NCBI RefSeq assembly: GCF_002285415.1
Contig: NZ_NSBU01000007.1
Location: 560,501 to 624,500 of the forward strand
Origin: Actibacterium pelagium
GTDB taxonomy: Bacteria > Pseudomonadota > Alphaproteobacteria > Rhodobacterales > Rhodobacteraceae
DNA: 64,000 nt
Reading direction: 5' to 3'
The notes beneath the pieces are model-generated. The model saw only the letters and a program-made list of their open reading frames with translations. It was not told where the DNA came from and made no database searches. A program made the translations under genes and the position numbers. Below are positions 35,796 through 43,144 of the stretch, one piece after another; position 1 is the first letter of the stretch, and the number at the start of each line of letters is the position of its first letter.

Positions 35796-35820
35796 GCTTT
35801 CGTTTTTACAGATAACCGAA
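35796..35820 (+). promoter_or_regulatory. Candidate DeoR operator between deoR gene and TRAP genes
   Basis: Same element as at 34975-34999: GCTTTCGTTT, one base, TA, eight bases, CGAA. It begins 8 bp beyond the DeoR start codon and 180 bp before dctQ, so it could serve autoregulation and TRAP control. Confidence 0.55.
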
Positions 35821-35999
35821 AATTGGTGGTCGGTGTAAAGGATCAATCCTTTTCGTTGTCCGCCATAATCAACGTCTGTGTGGGTTGCTCCCATTCGCCC
35901 CGACTTGCGTGGATAGGTTTAATTTTCCAAGGTCCATCTACGTGATGCCGGCAAAAGACTTGGCACTCTGGGAGGAAACCAACAGAAAGGTGCGCCAAA

Positions 36000-36575
36000 A
36001 TGCATCTTGTTATCAAACCGTTAGAGTTTGTGCTGACCTACCTTTTACGGGCTGGAAGGTATATTGCGACCGCTGCGATTGGGCTGATGGTGCTGATTAT
36101 CTTGCTTCAAGTTTTCATGCGCTACGTTCTCAACAGTGCGTTGCCTTGGCCTGATGAGGCTGCACGGTTTCTGATGCTTTGGATGACAGGGTTAATGGCG
36201 CCCTCGGCGTATCGTTGGGGCGGCTTTGTAGCGATTGATACCTTCAGTGACCTTCTAGGACGGCGCAGCGGATTGATCCTGAACCTGTTCATTCTTCTCT
36301 TGTCTCTTGCGGTTCTGGTGGTCGCGCTTCAACTCGGACTGAAACACATCAAATCTGGGTGGCTGTTCAACTCCAGTTCGTTGAAAATTCCCCTGCAAAT
36401 CATTGGGGAAGAGCCGATCCGGTTGAAGCTGGCATGGATGTACATGTCGGTCTACGTCGGCTTTGTCGGACTGGTGCTGGTCAACATAGAGATGTTGCTG
36501 AAGAACCTGCACATGTTGTTCAGCGATGTCGATTACGGGGACGTCCCGGATCAAACAGTCATGAGTGCGGAGTAA
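36000..36575 (+). CDS. dctQ: TRAP transporter small permease (DctQ family)
   Basis: A 191-residue membrane protein with four hydrophobic spans and the DctQ signature around RYVLNSALPWPDEAARFLMLW (about 41-60), where the Glu/Arg pair is typical. It is the small subunit of a tripartite ATP-independent periplasmic transporter driven by the sodium or proton gradient. The AAAGGTG before the ATG at 36000 is the likely ribosome-binding site. The gene starts a three-gene unit divergent from the DeoR gene, so the system probably imports the substrate of the sulfosugar operon. Confidence 0.9.
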   Translation: MHLVIKPLEFVLTYLLRAGRYIATAAIGLMVLIILLQVFMRYVLNSALPWPDEAARFLMLWMTGLMAPSAYRWGGFVAIDTFSDLLGRRSGLILNLFILLLSLAVLVVALQLGLKHIKSGWLFNSSSLKIPLQIIGEEPIRLKLAWMYMSVYVGFVGLVLVNIEMLLKNLHMLFSDVDYGDVPDQTVMSAE

Positions 36576-36579
36576 GATT

Positions 36580-38058
36580 ATGCTAGTCTGGTTTCTGCCT
36601 CTATTCCTGGTTTTCATCCTGATCGGCACGCCAATCTTCTTTGCAATGCTTGCCAGCCCGGGCATCCTGATGTGGGTCACGGACACGACACGTGACTGGA
36701 ACCTGCTTTACCGTAATGTTTACAACGGGATGGATAGCTTCCCTCTGATGGCGATCCCATTCTTCATGCTCGCGGGTGAGTTGATGAATCGTGGTGGTAT
36801 TACCATGCGTCTGGTTGCTTTCAGTCAGGCTCTTATGGGTCATCTAAGGGGTGGTCTGGCGCAGGTTAACATCCTGTCTTCGATCTTGTTTGCCGGTCTC
36901 TCGGGCTCTGCGGTTGCCGACACTTCCGCGCTTGGATCAATGTTGATCCCTGCGATGGAGAAGGAAGGATATTCCCGTCGCTTTGCCGCCGCCATTACTG
37001 CGGCTTCATCTGTCATTGGCCCGATCATCCCACCGTCGGGCATCATGATCATTTACGCCTTCGTGATGGGTGAAAGTGTTGCCGCGCTGTTCCTTGGTGG
37101 CATCGTTCCGGGCATTCTGGTCGGTGTCGGTCTTATGCTGGCTGTACGCCTTCTGGCCGACAAATATGAGCTGCCTGCAGCCCACAAAGTGGAACTGAAC
37201 CCAGAGCCGCTGTCCTTTGTCGAATACTGGCTGTCGTTCCTGTTGGTCCGTCTGAACCTGACCGCCTTAATCTATGCCTTCGCTCCGGTCACGGAAGAGA
37301 CACCCGGGACAACCAAACTTCTTTACGCTGGTGCCGCGCTAGTCGGATCTCATGTCGCAGCGCTGTTGATGCGTCGGGCGGTGTCGCCAGAGTTTCGATC
37401 TGTTTGTAAACGTGCTGCGCTGCCTCTTCAAACCCCGGTCCTTATCTTGGGCGGGATCTTGGGTGGTGTCTTTACGCCAACAGAAGCCGCCGCCGTGGCC
37501 GTGGCCTATGCTTTCCTGATCTCGTTCTTCGTACTTCGTTCGCTGACATTGAAGGCGCTTCCCAGTGTTCTGATGCGTGCGGCGATCACCTCATCCACCG
37601 TGCTGCTTCTGGTCGGCGCGGCGATTGCGTTCAAGGTGATCGTGGCCCTCAGCCACCTACCTGAAAACATGGCTGAATTCGTTCTGGGGCTGACCTCGAA
37701 CCCGCTCTTGCTGTTGTTCTTAATCAACCTCGTTTTGTTTATCGTGGGCATGTTTCTGGACGCGGGACCGGCAATCATCATTCTTGGTCCGATCCTGGCG
37801 CCGATCTTTATTGATCTGGGCATTCACCCGATCCACTTCGCCATCATTATGAGCGTCAATCTGACCGTAGGGCTTGCGACACCGCCGATGGGGCTTGTCT
37901 TATTTGTCGCCAGTGCGGTGAGCGGCGAGAAGGTCCAGTCCATTGCGCGTACAATTCTGCCATTCTTGCTGGTCGAGATCATTGTGATCTTCATGATCAC
38001 CTATATCCCGGCCATTTCACTGGCGGTCCCGTCGTTCTTCGGGTTCGTCGAGTGGTAA
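36580..38058 (+). CDS. dctM: TRAP transporter large permease (DctM family)
   Basis: A 492-residue polytopic protein with about 12-13 membrane spans and DctM signatures (GTPIFFAML near 15, FAGLSGSAVADTSALGS, SSVIGPIIPPSGIMIIYA, and VNLTVGLATPPMGLVLF near the end). It forms the substrate-translocating elevator part of the TRAP transporter. The ATG at 36580 with GGAG upstream is chosen over a GTG at 36565. It carries a somewhat longer middle loop (about 195-275, with LNPEPLSFVEYW) than short DctM forms. Confidence 0.92.
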   Translation: MLVWFLPLFLVFILIGTPIFFAMLASPGILMWVTDTTRDWNLLYRNVYNGMDSFPLMAIPFFMLAGELMNRGGITMRLVAFSQALMGHLRGGLAQVNILSSILFAGLSGSAVADTSALGSMLIPAMEKEGYSRRFAAAITAASSVIGPIIPPSGIMIIYAFVMGESVAALFLGGIVPGILVGVGLMLAVRLLADKYELPAAHKVELNPEPLSFVEYWLSFLLVRLNLTALIYAFAPVTEETPGTTKLLYAGAALVGSHVAALLMRRAVSPEFRSVCKRAALPLQTPVLILGGILGGVFTPTEAAAVAVAYAFLISFFVLRSLTLKALPSVLMRAAITSSTVLLLVGAAIAFKVIVALSHLPENMAEFVLGLTSNPLLLLFLINLVLFIVGMFLDAGPAIIILGPILAPIFIDLGIHPIHFAIIMSVNLTVGLATPPMGLVLFVASAVSGEKVQSIARTILPFLLVEIIVIFMITYIPAISLAVPSFFGFVEW

Positions 38059-38091
38059 TCGAAAATACAAAAGATCAACAAGGAGGAGCAC

Positions 38092-39141
38092 ATGTTTAAG
38101 AAACTACTGACCACACTGGCGGTTGCGGCGATTGCCGTTCCGGCAGTTGCGGCTGACTATAACCTGCGGGTTCAGGTCGGCTCGAACATCAATGACGAAG
38201 ACTACGACGGCATCGTTGTTTTCAAAGACTTCGTAGAAGCGGCCTCTAACGGCGCGATTTCGGTGGAAGTCTTCGCAGGCACCCAGTTCTGCGCTAACGG
38301 GGCAGAGTGTCTTCAGTCGGTTGCCGACGGTACCATCGACGTTGCCATGACCACTTCCAGCGGTGGCGCGGGTATCTTCCCCTATATCCAAGTCTTCGAC
38401 CTGCCGTACCTGATGCGCGACGATCGTGTTGCCGAAGAGGTGCTGCGCGGTGGCGATTTCGTGAATCTTCTGCGCGCCAAAGCGCTGGAAGATTCAGGCG
38501 GGGCGATCCGCTTGATGACCATCGGTAACACCGGTGGCTGGCGCAACTTTGCTAACACCAAACGTGTTGTTCGTGAGCCGGCAGATATCGCTGGTCTGAA
38601 GATCCGGACCGTTGTTGCGGACCTTCCGCAGGAACTGGTGAAGGCACTTGGTGCATCGCCGACCCCGATCCCGTGGCCTGAACTGTTCACCTCGTTCCAG
38701 ACGGGTGTGGTTGAAGGTTCGAAGAATGGCATCACCGATATCATGGGTATGAAATTCCCCGAAGCGGGCCTGCAGTATATCACGCTCGATGGCCACGCCT
38801 ACATGGGGGCCTTGTGGTGGATGAACAACGAAAAGATCCAAAGCCTTCCGGCCGATCTGCAGCACGTCGTCAACAATGGCTTCTACGCACTTCAGCAGGC
38901 AACTTTTGCCTCTCCAAAGCGCAAAGCGATCCAAGCCTATCAGGACTTTGTTGAAGGCGGCGGAAACATCTATGTTCCGACCGTCGAGCAAAAGACCGCG
39001 TTCAAAGACGCAGCAGCGCCTGTATACGACTGGTTCCGTTCGAACGTTCGCGGTGGATCGGAAGTTATCGACGCTCTGATCGCTGCTTCGGCAGATGCTG
39101 AAGCCAAGATCGACAGTATGAACGGCATGGCTATTAAATAG
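38092..39141 (+). CDS. dctP: TRAP transporter substrate-binding protein (DctP family)
   Basis: A 349-residue periplasmic receptor with a signal peptide (cleavage near VAA|DYN). The DctP core includes IGNTGGWRNFANTKR and ADIAGLKIRTV, whose Arg usually forms a salt bridge with the acidic group of the ligand. A sulfonate could take the same role as a carboxylate. AAGGAGGAG precedes the ATG. A terminator follows, so the transporter is a three-gene unit. Ligand identity (SQ, sulfoquinovosyl glycerol, sulfolactate) is not readable from the sequence. Confidence 0.92.
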   Translation: MFKKLLTTLAVAAIAVPAVAADYNLRVQVGSNINDEDYDGIVVFKDFVEAASNGAISVEVFAGTQFCANGAECLQSVADGTIDVAMTTSSGGAGIFPYIQVFDLPYLMRDDRVAEEVLRGGDFVNLLRAKALEDSGGAIRLMTIGNTGGWRNFANTKRVVREPADIAGLKIRTVVADLPQELVKALGASPTPIPWPELFTSFQTGVVEGSKNGITDIMGMKFPEAGLQYITLDGHAYMGALWWMNNEKIQSLPADLQHVVNNGFYALQQATFASPKRKAIQAYQDFVEGGGNIYVPTVEQKTAFKDAAAPVYDWFRSNVRGGSEVIDALIAASADAEAKIDSMNGMAIK

Positions 39142-39162
39142 GTCTTGCTGAATGAGACAGTC

Positions 39163-39191
39163 AAAGGCCTCGGTGTTGTCGGGGCCTTTTT
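39163..39191 (+). terminator. Rho-independent terminator after dctP
   Basis: Stem AAAGGCC with GGCCTTT, extended inward by three further pairs, loop of about seven bases, then TTTTT. It lies 22 bp after the dctP stop and also separates it from the convergent YdjC-like gene. Confidence 0.82.
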
Positions 39192-39195
39192 CTAT

Positions 39196-40017
39196 TCAGG
39201 CCAATTCGGTCCAACTGACAAGTTCGATATCAAGTTGGTCGATTACCTGTTGGCTTTCCGGGTTTGAGAAAAATTCAAACTCCTTGCGCCGCGGCTTGCT
39301 GTGATGTGGGGCGAAGAGATCCATGCCTTGGGCCGTATCGGCGTGCAGGGCATAGTATAACAACCCTACCGAAGCCGTTTCGATCAGTTGTTTGACATGT
39401 AGTTCGATTGGCTGGTCATCAGGGCAAAATCCGATGATGAAATTGTCAAACACGGGCCACCCCAAGTGCTCTGCCTCCTGTTTTAGTTCTGACAGAAAGC
39501 CCGGATCAAAATCGGGCACCCGCACACTGTTAACCAGCGGGTCTAAAGTCTTGCAGGTCAGCACCGGGATGCCAAACTTTTTGCCCAGATCAAACAATGA
39601 CCAAACAAATGGTTCCAGCAAGGCGGCTCCCATATGAGCATCCAGATGTGTCGGGCGCAGGCCGTCAGAAATGACGCGCTCGACTTGGGCCGCCATTTCA
39701 TCTGCAACAGCCAGCGGATCCGCACTTTCCAATACCTGTTCAGGGCGGCGGTGGAAAAAACCTTCCTCGTCGACTAGCCCGCCAAGTTGCCCGGTCATCG
39801 GGCGCCACCGATAGTTTGACCATTCAGATGTCAGCGTGATGTGAACCCCCATGTCCTGATCGGGGTTGTCCTGCCAGTGGTCGCGGGCCATGAGATAGTA
39901 AGGGCAGGGCACCATCGTCGAGGCTGATTTCACGACCCCTACCTTAGACAAGGTGGACCAAGCCTCGACGGATCCGGCTGACATGCCCACGTCGTCAAGA
40001 TGCGTCAGCAACTTCAT
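39196..40017 (-). CDS. ChbG/YdjC-family carbohydrate deacetylase
   Basis: A 273-residue protein of the YdjC/ChbG family, metal-dependent deacetylases of N-acetylated oligosaccharides. The N-terminal LTHLDDVGMSAG has the metal-binding Asp pair, VHITLTSEW and THLDAHMG supply the histidines. In enterobacteria ChbG removes one acetyl group from chitooligosaccharide phosphates. Here it overlaps by 4 bp a NagB-like gene, suggesting a two-step use of an amino or acetylated sugar. There are no chitinase or NAG-kinase genes nearby, so the real substrate is open. Confidence 0.83.
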   Translation of the reverse strand: MKLLTHLDDVGMSAGSVEAWSTLSKVGVVKSASTMVPCPYYLMARDHWQDNPDQDMGVHITLTSEWSNYRWRPMTGQLGGLVDEEGFFHRRPEQVLESADPLAVADEMAAQVERVISDGLRPTHLDAHMGAALLEPFVWSLFDLGKKFGIPVLTCKTLDPLVNSVRVPDFDPGFLSELKQEAEHLGWPVFDNFIIGFCPDDQPIELHVKQLIETASVGLLYYALHADTAQGMDLFAPHHSKPRRKEFEFFSNPESQQVIDQLDIELVSWTELA

Positions 40018-40874
40018 GCAAGCTCCGGTTCTGGTGTTTCAAGGACATGTGACACAGCCGAGATTTGCCAATCTGCGTGGTTTTGAACCAGCGATGCGGG
40101 AAATGCGGGAGTGACAGGCCCGAATGCCAGTCGCCGGATCGCCGCGCTTTGCCAAGATCGGTTCATGAACAGATGCAGTTTGCGCGCAGATAGAATTTCC
40201 CGCATGCCAACGGTAACAGCAAGTCTGGGAATGCGGGCAACGTTGCCGCGTGCCGCAGTGACAGAGTTGATCAAGCGCGTTTCGCGAAGCAGGGGCACGA
40301 CCCGCGTTGGCAGAGTTGCGAAGTAGGCAGCATCTGTCACACCTTCCATCGGTTCGTTGAAGGCAAGGTGCCCCGTTATGCCGACGCCTGCATAAGTGAT
40401 GTCGACGCCGCCAAAGGCCTCTATCCGCTTTTGGACGGATTTTGGGTTTCGGGGATCGGGAATGATGACTTCAGGCTGATCGTCCGGCGCCAAGTTGGCG
40501 AGAAGGTTCCGTTCAATATGGCCCCGAAAACTAAGCGGGTCACTATCGTCGATCCAAGCGCCTTCGTCCGTCAGATACTCGTCCATCACGATCAACGTCA
40601 TTTTGCGAAGGGAAACGCCAGCGCCTTGGCAGAGCTTTGCTAGAAGCGGGTACTGGCCCACCGGGCCGACCGGCACGATGGCAACAAAGTGAGTCCGTCC
40701 CGCATCAAGCGTCGCTACATAGTCATCAAAAATGGCCTTTGCGAAGGCCTCAATCATTTCTTCGTTGGAAGGATATACTGTCAGCCTTGGCCCAAGGCTT
40801 TGGATCACCGCATCGCGTGAAAGTCGCAGTGCGTTGCGCGTAGTCTCGTCTTGATCATTGTAAGTCGCTGTCAT
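40014..40874 (-). CDS. NagB-like isomerase/deaminase with altered active site
   Basis: A 286-residue protein of the glucosamine-6-phosphate deaminase fold. The MDEY motif (97-100) keeps the base equivalent to NagB Asp72, and GVGITGHLAFNEP (163-175) keeps the ring-opening His169, but the Asp of the usual GVGxDGH is Thr167. The phosphate loop of NagB (PTGGTP type) reads PVGPVGQYP, and the later phosphate-binding Lys region is NRSWQSAAIRR. The enzyme may thus use a sugar without 6-phosphate. It overlaps the YdjC-like gene. The ATG at 40874 is preferred to a TTG at 40889. Confidence 0.75.
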   Translation of the reverse strand: MTATYNDQDETTRNALRLSRDAVIQSLGPRLTVYPSNEEMIEAFAKAIFDDYVATLDAGRTHFVAIVPVGPVGQYPLLAKLCQGAGVSLRKMTLIVMDEYLTDEGAWIDDSDPLSFRGHIERNLLANLAPDDQPEVIIPDPRNPKSVQKRIEAFGGVDITYAGVGITGHLAFNEPMEGVTDAAYFATLPTRVVPLLRETRLINSVTAARGNVARIPRLAVTVGMREILSARKLHLFMNRSWQSAAIRRLAFGPVTPAFPASLVQNHADWQISAVSHVLETPEPELA

Positions 40875-41037
40875 TGGGTGGCCCCGCAATCAAGCTGTCT
40901 TTCTTGTAGTATGCGTAAGGGGAAACGCCGCGCAACTTTTTAAAAACACAAAAGAATTGGGGATAACTTCCAAAACCCGCCTCTAAGGCGGCTTCACGTT
41001 GTTTCAGGATTGATTGGGCCTCGATGACCGCGTCCAT
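40855..41037 (-). pseudogene. AraC-family regulator remnant (C-terminal HTH only)
   Basis: This 60-codon frame encodes the second helix-turn-helix of an AraC-type DNA-binding domain: AALEAGFGSYPQFFCVFKKL followed by GVSPYAYYKK, the usual C-terminal signature. The first HTH and the whole sensor domain are missing, and an in-frame stop lies four codons before the first ATG. Its end overlaps the NagB-like start. It is best read as a decayed regulator of the downstream NagB/YdjC genes, although a residual small protein could still be made. Confidence 0.6.
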
Positions 41038-41056
41038 AAGGGCCAGTCATGCTCGG

Positions 41057-41557
41057 TCACTCTCGGAAGGGGTAAAGCCACGCCTGGTAATCTTTGACCA
41101 ACACGATGGCCCGATCAATCTCTTCCGGGGTCATCTTCTTGATGATTTCTTCTTGGCTGATTGCTGCATCCGGGTCGCCCCCGATTGCGGACAAAACGTA
41201 CCACATGTAGGCGCGCACCAAGTCGGGCGCGGGCATGCCCAGCCCAACTTCGTAGTACCAGCCAACCCCGGACTGTGCGCCGGGGTGACCTTTCATCGAA
41301 GACCGCAGGTACCATTCGAAGGCGCGTTCATAATCTTGCTCGACCCCCAAGCCCATGGCGTACATCACGCCGATCAATTCTTCCGCATCCGCATTTCCCG
41401 ACCGTGCGAGGGGCCAAAGCGCCTCCATCGCGGCTTCGTACTGATCGGTTTCCATTAAATCGCGCGCTTCCTCCAATGCGCTATTGGAAAAGCTGGCAGA
41501 GGGCGCAATAGTTACTGTTATGCACAGACATAAGCTGCGGAAAAATCTGACGAACAT
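41057..41557 (-). CDS. Sel1-repeat periplasmic protein
   Basis: A 166-residue exported protein: signal peptide (about 1-24, ending PSASFS), then Sel1/TPR-type repeats, visible as AEELIGVMYAMGLGVEQDYERAFEW and the next AQSGVGWYYEVGLGMP... unit, with the regular A/G/Y spacing. Such repeats mediate protein contacts. Its 5' end overlaps by 38 bp the 5' end of the divergent cytochrome gene, so both signal peptides are encoded on opposite strands of the same bases. The partner is unknown. Confidence 0.8.
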   Translation of the reverse strand: MFVRFFRSLCLCITVTIAPSASFSNSALEEARDLMETDQYEAAMEALWPLARSGNADAEELIGVMYAMGLGVEQDYERAFEWYLRSSMKGHPGAQSGVGWYYEVGLGMPAPDLVRAYMWYVLSAIGGDPDAAISQEEIIKKMTPEEIDRAIVLVKDYQAWLYPFRE

Positions 41558-42878
41558 CGCGACCGGATCCCTGTTTCTGGCAAGCCTGTTTTTGTCGGTT
41601 CCCCAAGCTTATGCGGTAGAGCTTCCTGATCCGATCCGAGACAGCGATTATCGTCCGTTTGATCCGGTTCGGGCAAAGCTGGGGCAACTTCTGTTTTATG
41701 ATAAGATTTTGTCGGGCAACCGCAATATTTCCTGTTCGACTTGCCATGCAATTGAACACGGAACTTCGGATGGTTTACCGCTTGGGATCGGGGAAGGCGG
41801 CATTGGTGTCGGCCACAAACGGCGCTTTGCTGATGGCGCAGACAAACCGTTCAAGCGGGTGCCCCGCAACTCTCCGGCGCTGTTCAATCTGGGGCACAAG
41901 TCGATCTCGGTGATGTTCCACGATGGGCGTGTGACGTCGCAAGACAGCTATGGTGTTGGTTTCAACACTCCGGTCGAGGAATGGTTGCCGGAGGGTCTGC
42001 AAAGTATTGTCGCCGCACAGGCGCTGATGCCCTTGACGTCCGAGGTCGAAATGGCCGGATCGCGCGAGGAAAATGAAGTTGCTGCCGCTGCGAACAGACG
42101 TATCGACAATGTATGGCCTGCCTTGGTCGCGCGAGTAGCTGCGGTGCCCGAATATGTGGACTTGTTCGTCACTGCATATCCCGACATCGAAGTGCAGGCT
42201 GATATCACGGCGGTGCATATTGCCAACGCCTTGGATGATTTCCAAAGCAGCGAGTGGCGATCAACAGCCAGCCCATTTGATGCCTATCTGAACGGAGATA
42301 TTGATGCGCTGACGGATCAGCAAACGCAGGGGATGGAGTTATTTTATGGCAAGGCCAACTGCTCTACCTGCCATTCTGGCCCGCTGCTGACAGATCAGCA
42401 ATTTCATGCACTGGCGGTTCCGCCATTCGGGCCGGGGCGTGTGCGGAAGTTTGACCCTTATGCCCGCGATGTGGGGCGGATGTCCGAGACGGACCAGCTA
42501 GAGGATGCCTACCGGTTTCGGACGCCGTCGCTTCGAAACGTGACGCTGACTGGCCCGTGGGGGCACAACGGGGCCTTTGGGACCCTGGAGGCGACGGTGC
42601 GACACCATTTGGACCCGGAAGGCTCTTTCAAGACATGGAGCCGAGAACAGGTTCAGTTGCCTCCTGATCCGGCGTTCGCGGCTACGGATTTTGTGATTTG
42701 GGAAGATCAAAGAGAGATATCGCGGATCAAAGCCAAGTACGACATCCAACCGGTGGGTCTTCTGGACGTGGAAGTGAAGGCCATCCTTTCTTTTCTTGAG
42801 GCGTTAACAGACGATGGGGCGCTGAATGGCCGTTTGGGCAAGCCAGAGAAGGTTCCAAGTGGTCTGCCAATCGATTGA
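41520..42878 (+). CDS. Di-heme cytochrome c peroxidase / MauG-family protein
   Basis: A 452-residue periplasmic protein with a signal peptide (cleavage near AYA|VEL) and two c-type heme motifs, CSTCH (about 77-81) and CSTCH (about 288-292). The block RNSPALFNLGHKSISVMFHDG and the later RTPSLRNVTLTGPWGHNG are typical of the CCP/MauG family, whose members reduce hydrogen peroxide or oxidise a protein substrate. The ATG at 41520 gives a clean signal peptide; upstream TTG 41484 is rejected. No mau genes are near, so a peroxidase role is more likely than tryptophylquinone maturation. Confidence 0.87.
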   Translation: MHRHKLRKNLTNIATGSLFLASLFLSVPQAYAVELPDPIRDSDYRPFDPVRAKLGQLLFYDKILSGNRNISCSTCHAIEHGTSDGLPLGIGEGGIGVGHKRRFADGADKPFKRVPRNSPALFNLGHKSISVMFHDGRVTSQDSYGVGFNTPVEEWLPEGLQSIVAAQALMPLTSEVEMAGSREENEVAAAANRRIDNVWPALVARVAAVPEYVDLFVTAYPDIEVQADITAVHIANALDDFQSSEWRSTASPFDAYLNGDIDALTDQQTQGMELFYGKANCSTCHSGPLLTDQQFHALAVPPFGPGRVRKFDPYARDVGRMSETDQLEDAYRFRTPSLRNVTLTGPWGHNGAFGTLEATVRHHLDPEGSFKTWSREQVQLPPDPAFAATDFVIWEDQREISRIKAKYDIQPVGLLDVEVKAILSFLEALTDDGALNGRLGKPEKVPSGLPID

Positions 42879-43032
42879 CGTTCTCAAAGTCGGGAAAGTT
42901 GAAGTTGGACAGTTGATTGCGGCGGGTATCCGGTCTTTTGATGCATAGAAAATAAGCACCGAAGCGTTCAGAATTTTACTGATTTTTAGGTCCAATTGGC
43001 AGTTTTTTTGCCAAAGTCGGCACTAAATTCAA

Positions 43033-43064
43033 CTGGCCCTATCGCTGTCTGCAATCTGGCCCTA
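43033..43064 (+). promoter_or_regulatory. Candidate TauR direct-repeat operator upstream of xsc
   Basis: Two direct repeats CTGGCCCTA at 43033-43041 and 43056-43064 are 23 bp apart start to start, about two helical turns. They match the CTGGAC(C/T)TAA repeats that I recall for the MocR-type regulator TauR of Rhodobacter capsulatus, and equivalent pairs occur before tauR and tpa in this window. A -10-like TATAGC follows at 43072. The xsc start is 80 bp downstream. Confidence 0.7.
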
Positions 43065-43144
43065 AACCAAGTATAGCCAGAGGGAATAAAACCCGTTCAA
43101 ATCAATCCCGAAGAACGGGGTTCTAGCGATTCAGGAGAAGCTTT

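Noticed and set aside
42996-43014. TTGGC-A/T-rich-GCCAA inverted repeat read as a terminator of the cytochrome peroxidase gene
   Set aside because: Only five stem pairs, the T-run lies in the loop, and the element is 118 bp beyond the stop; kept only as a possible regulatory element.
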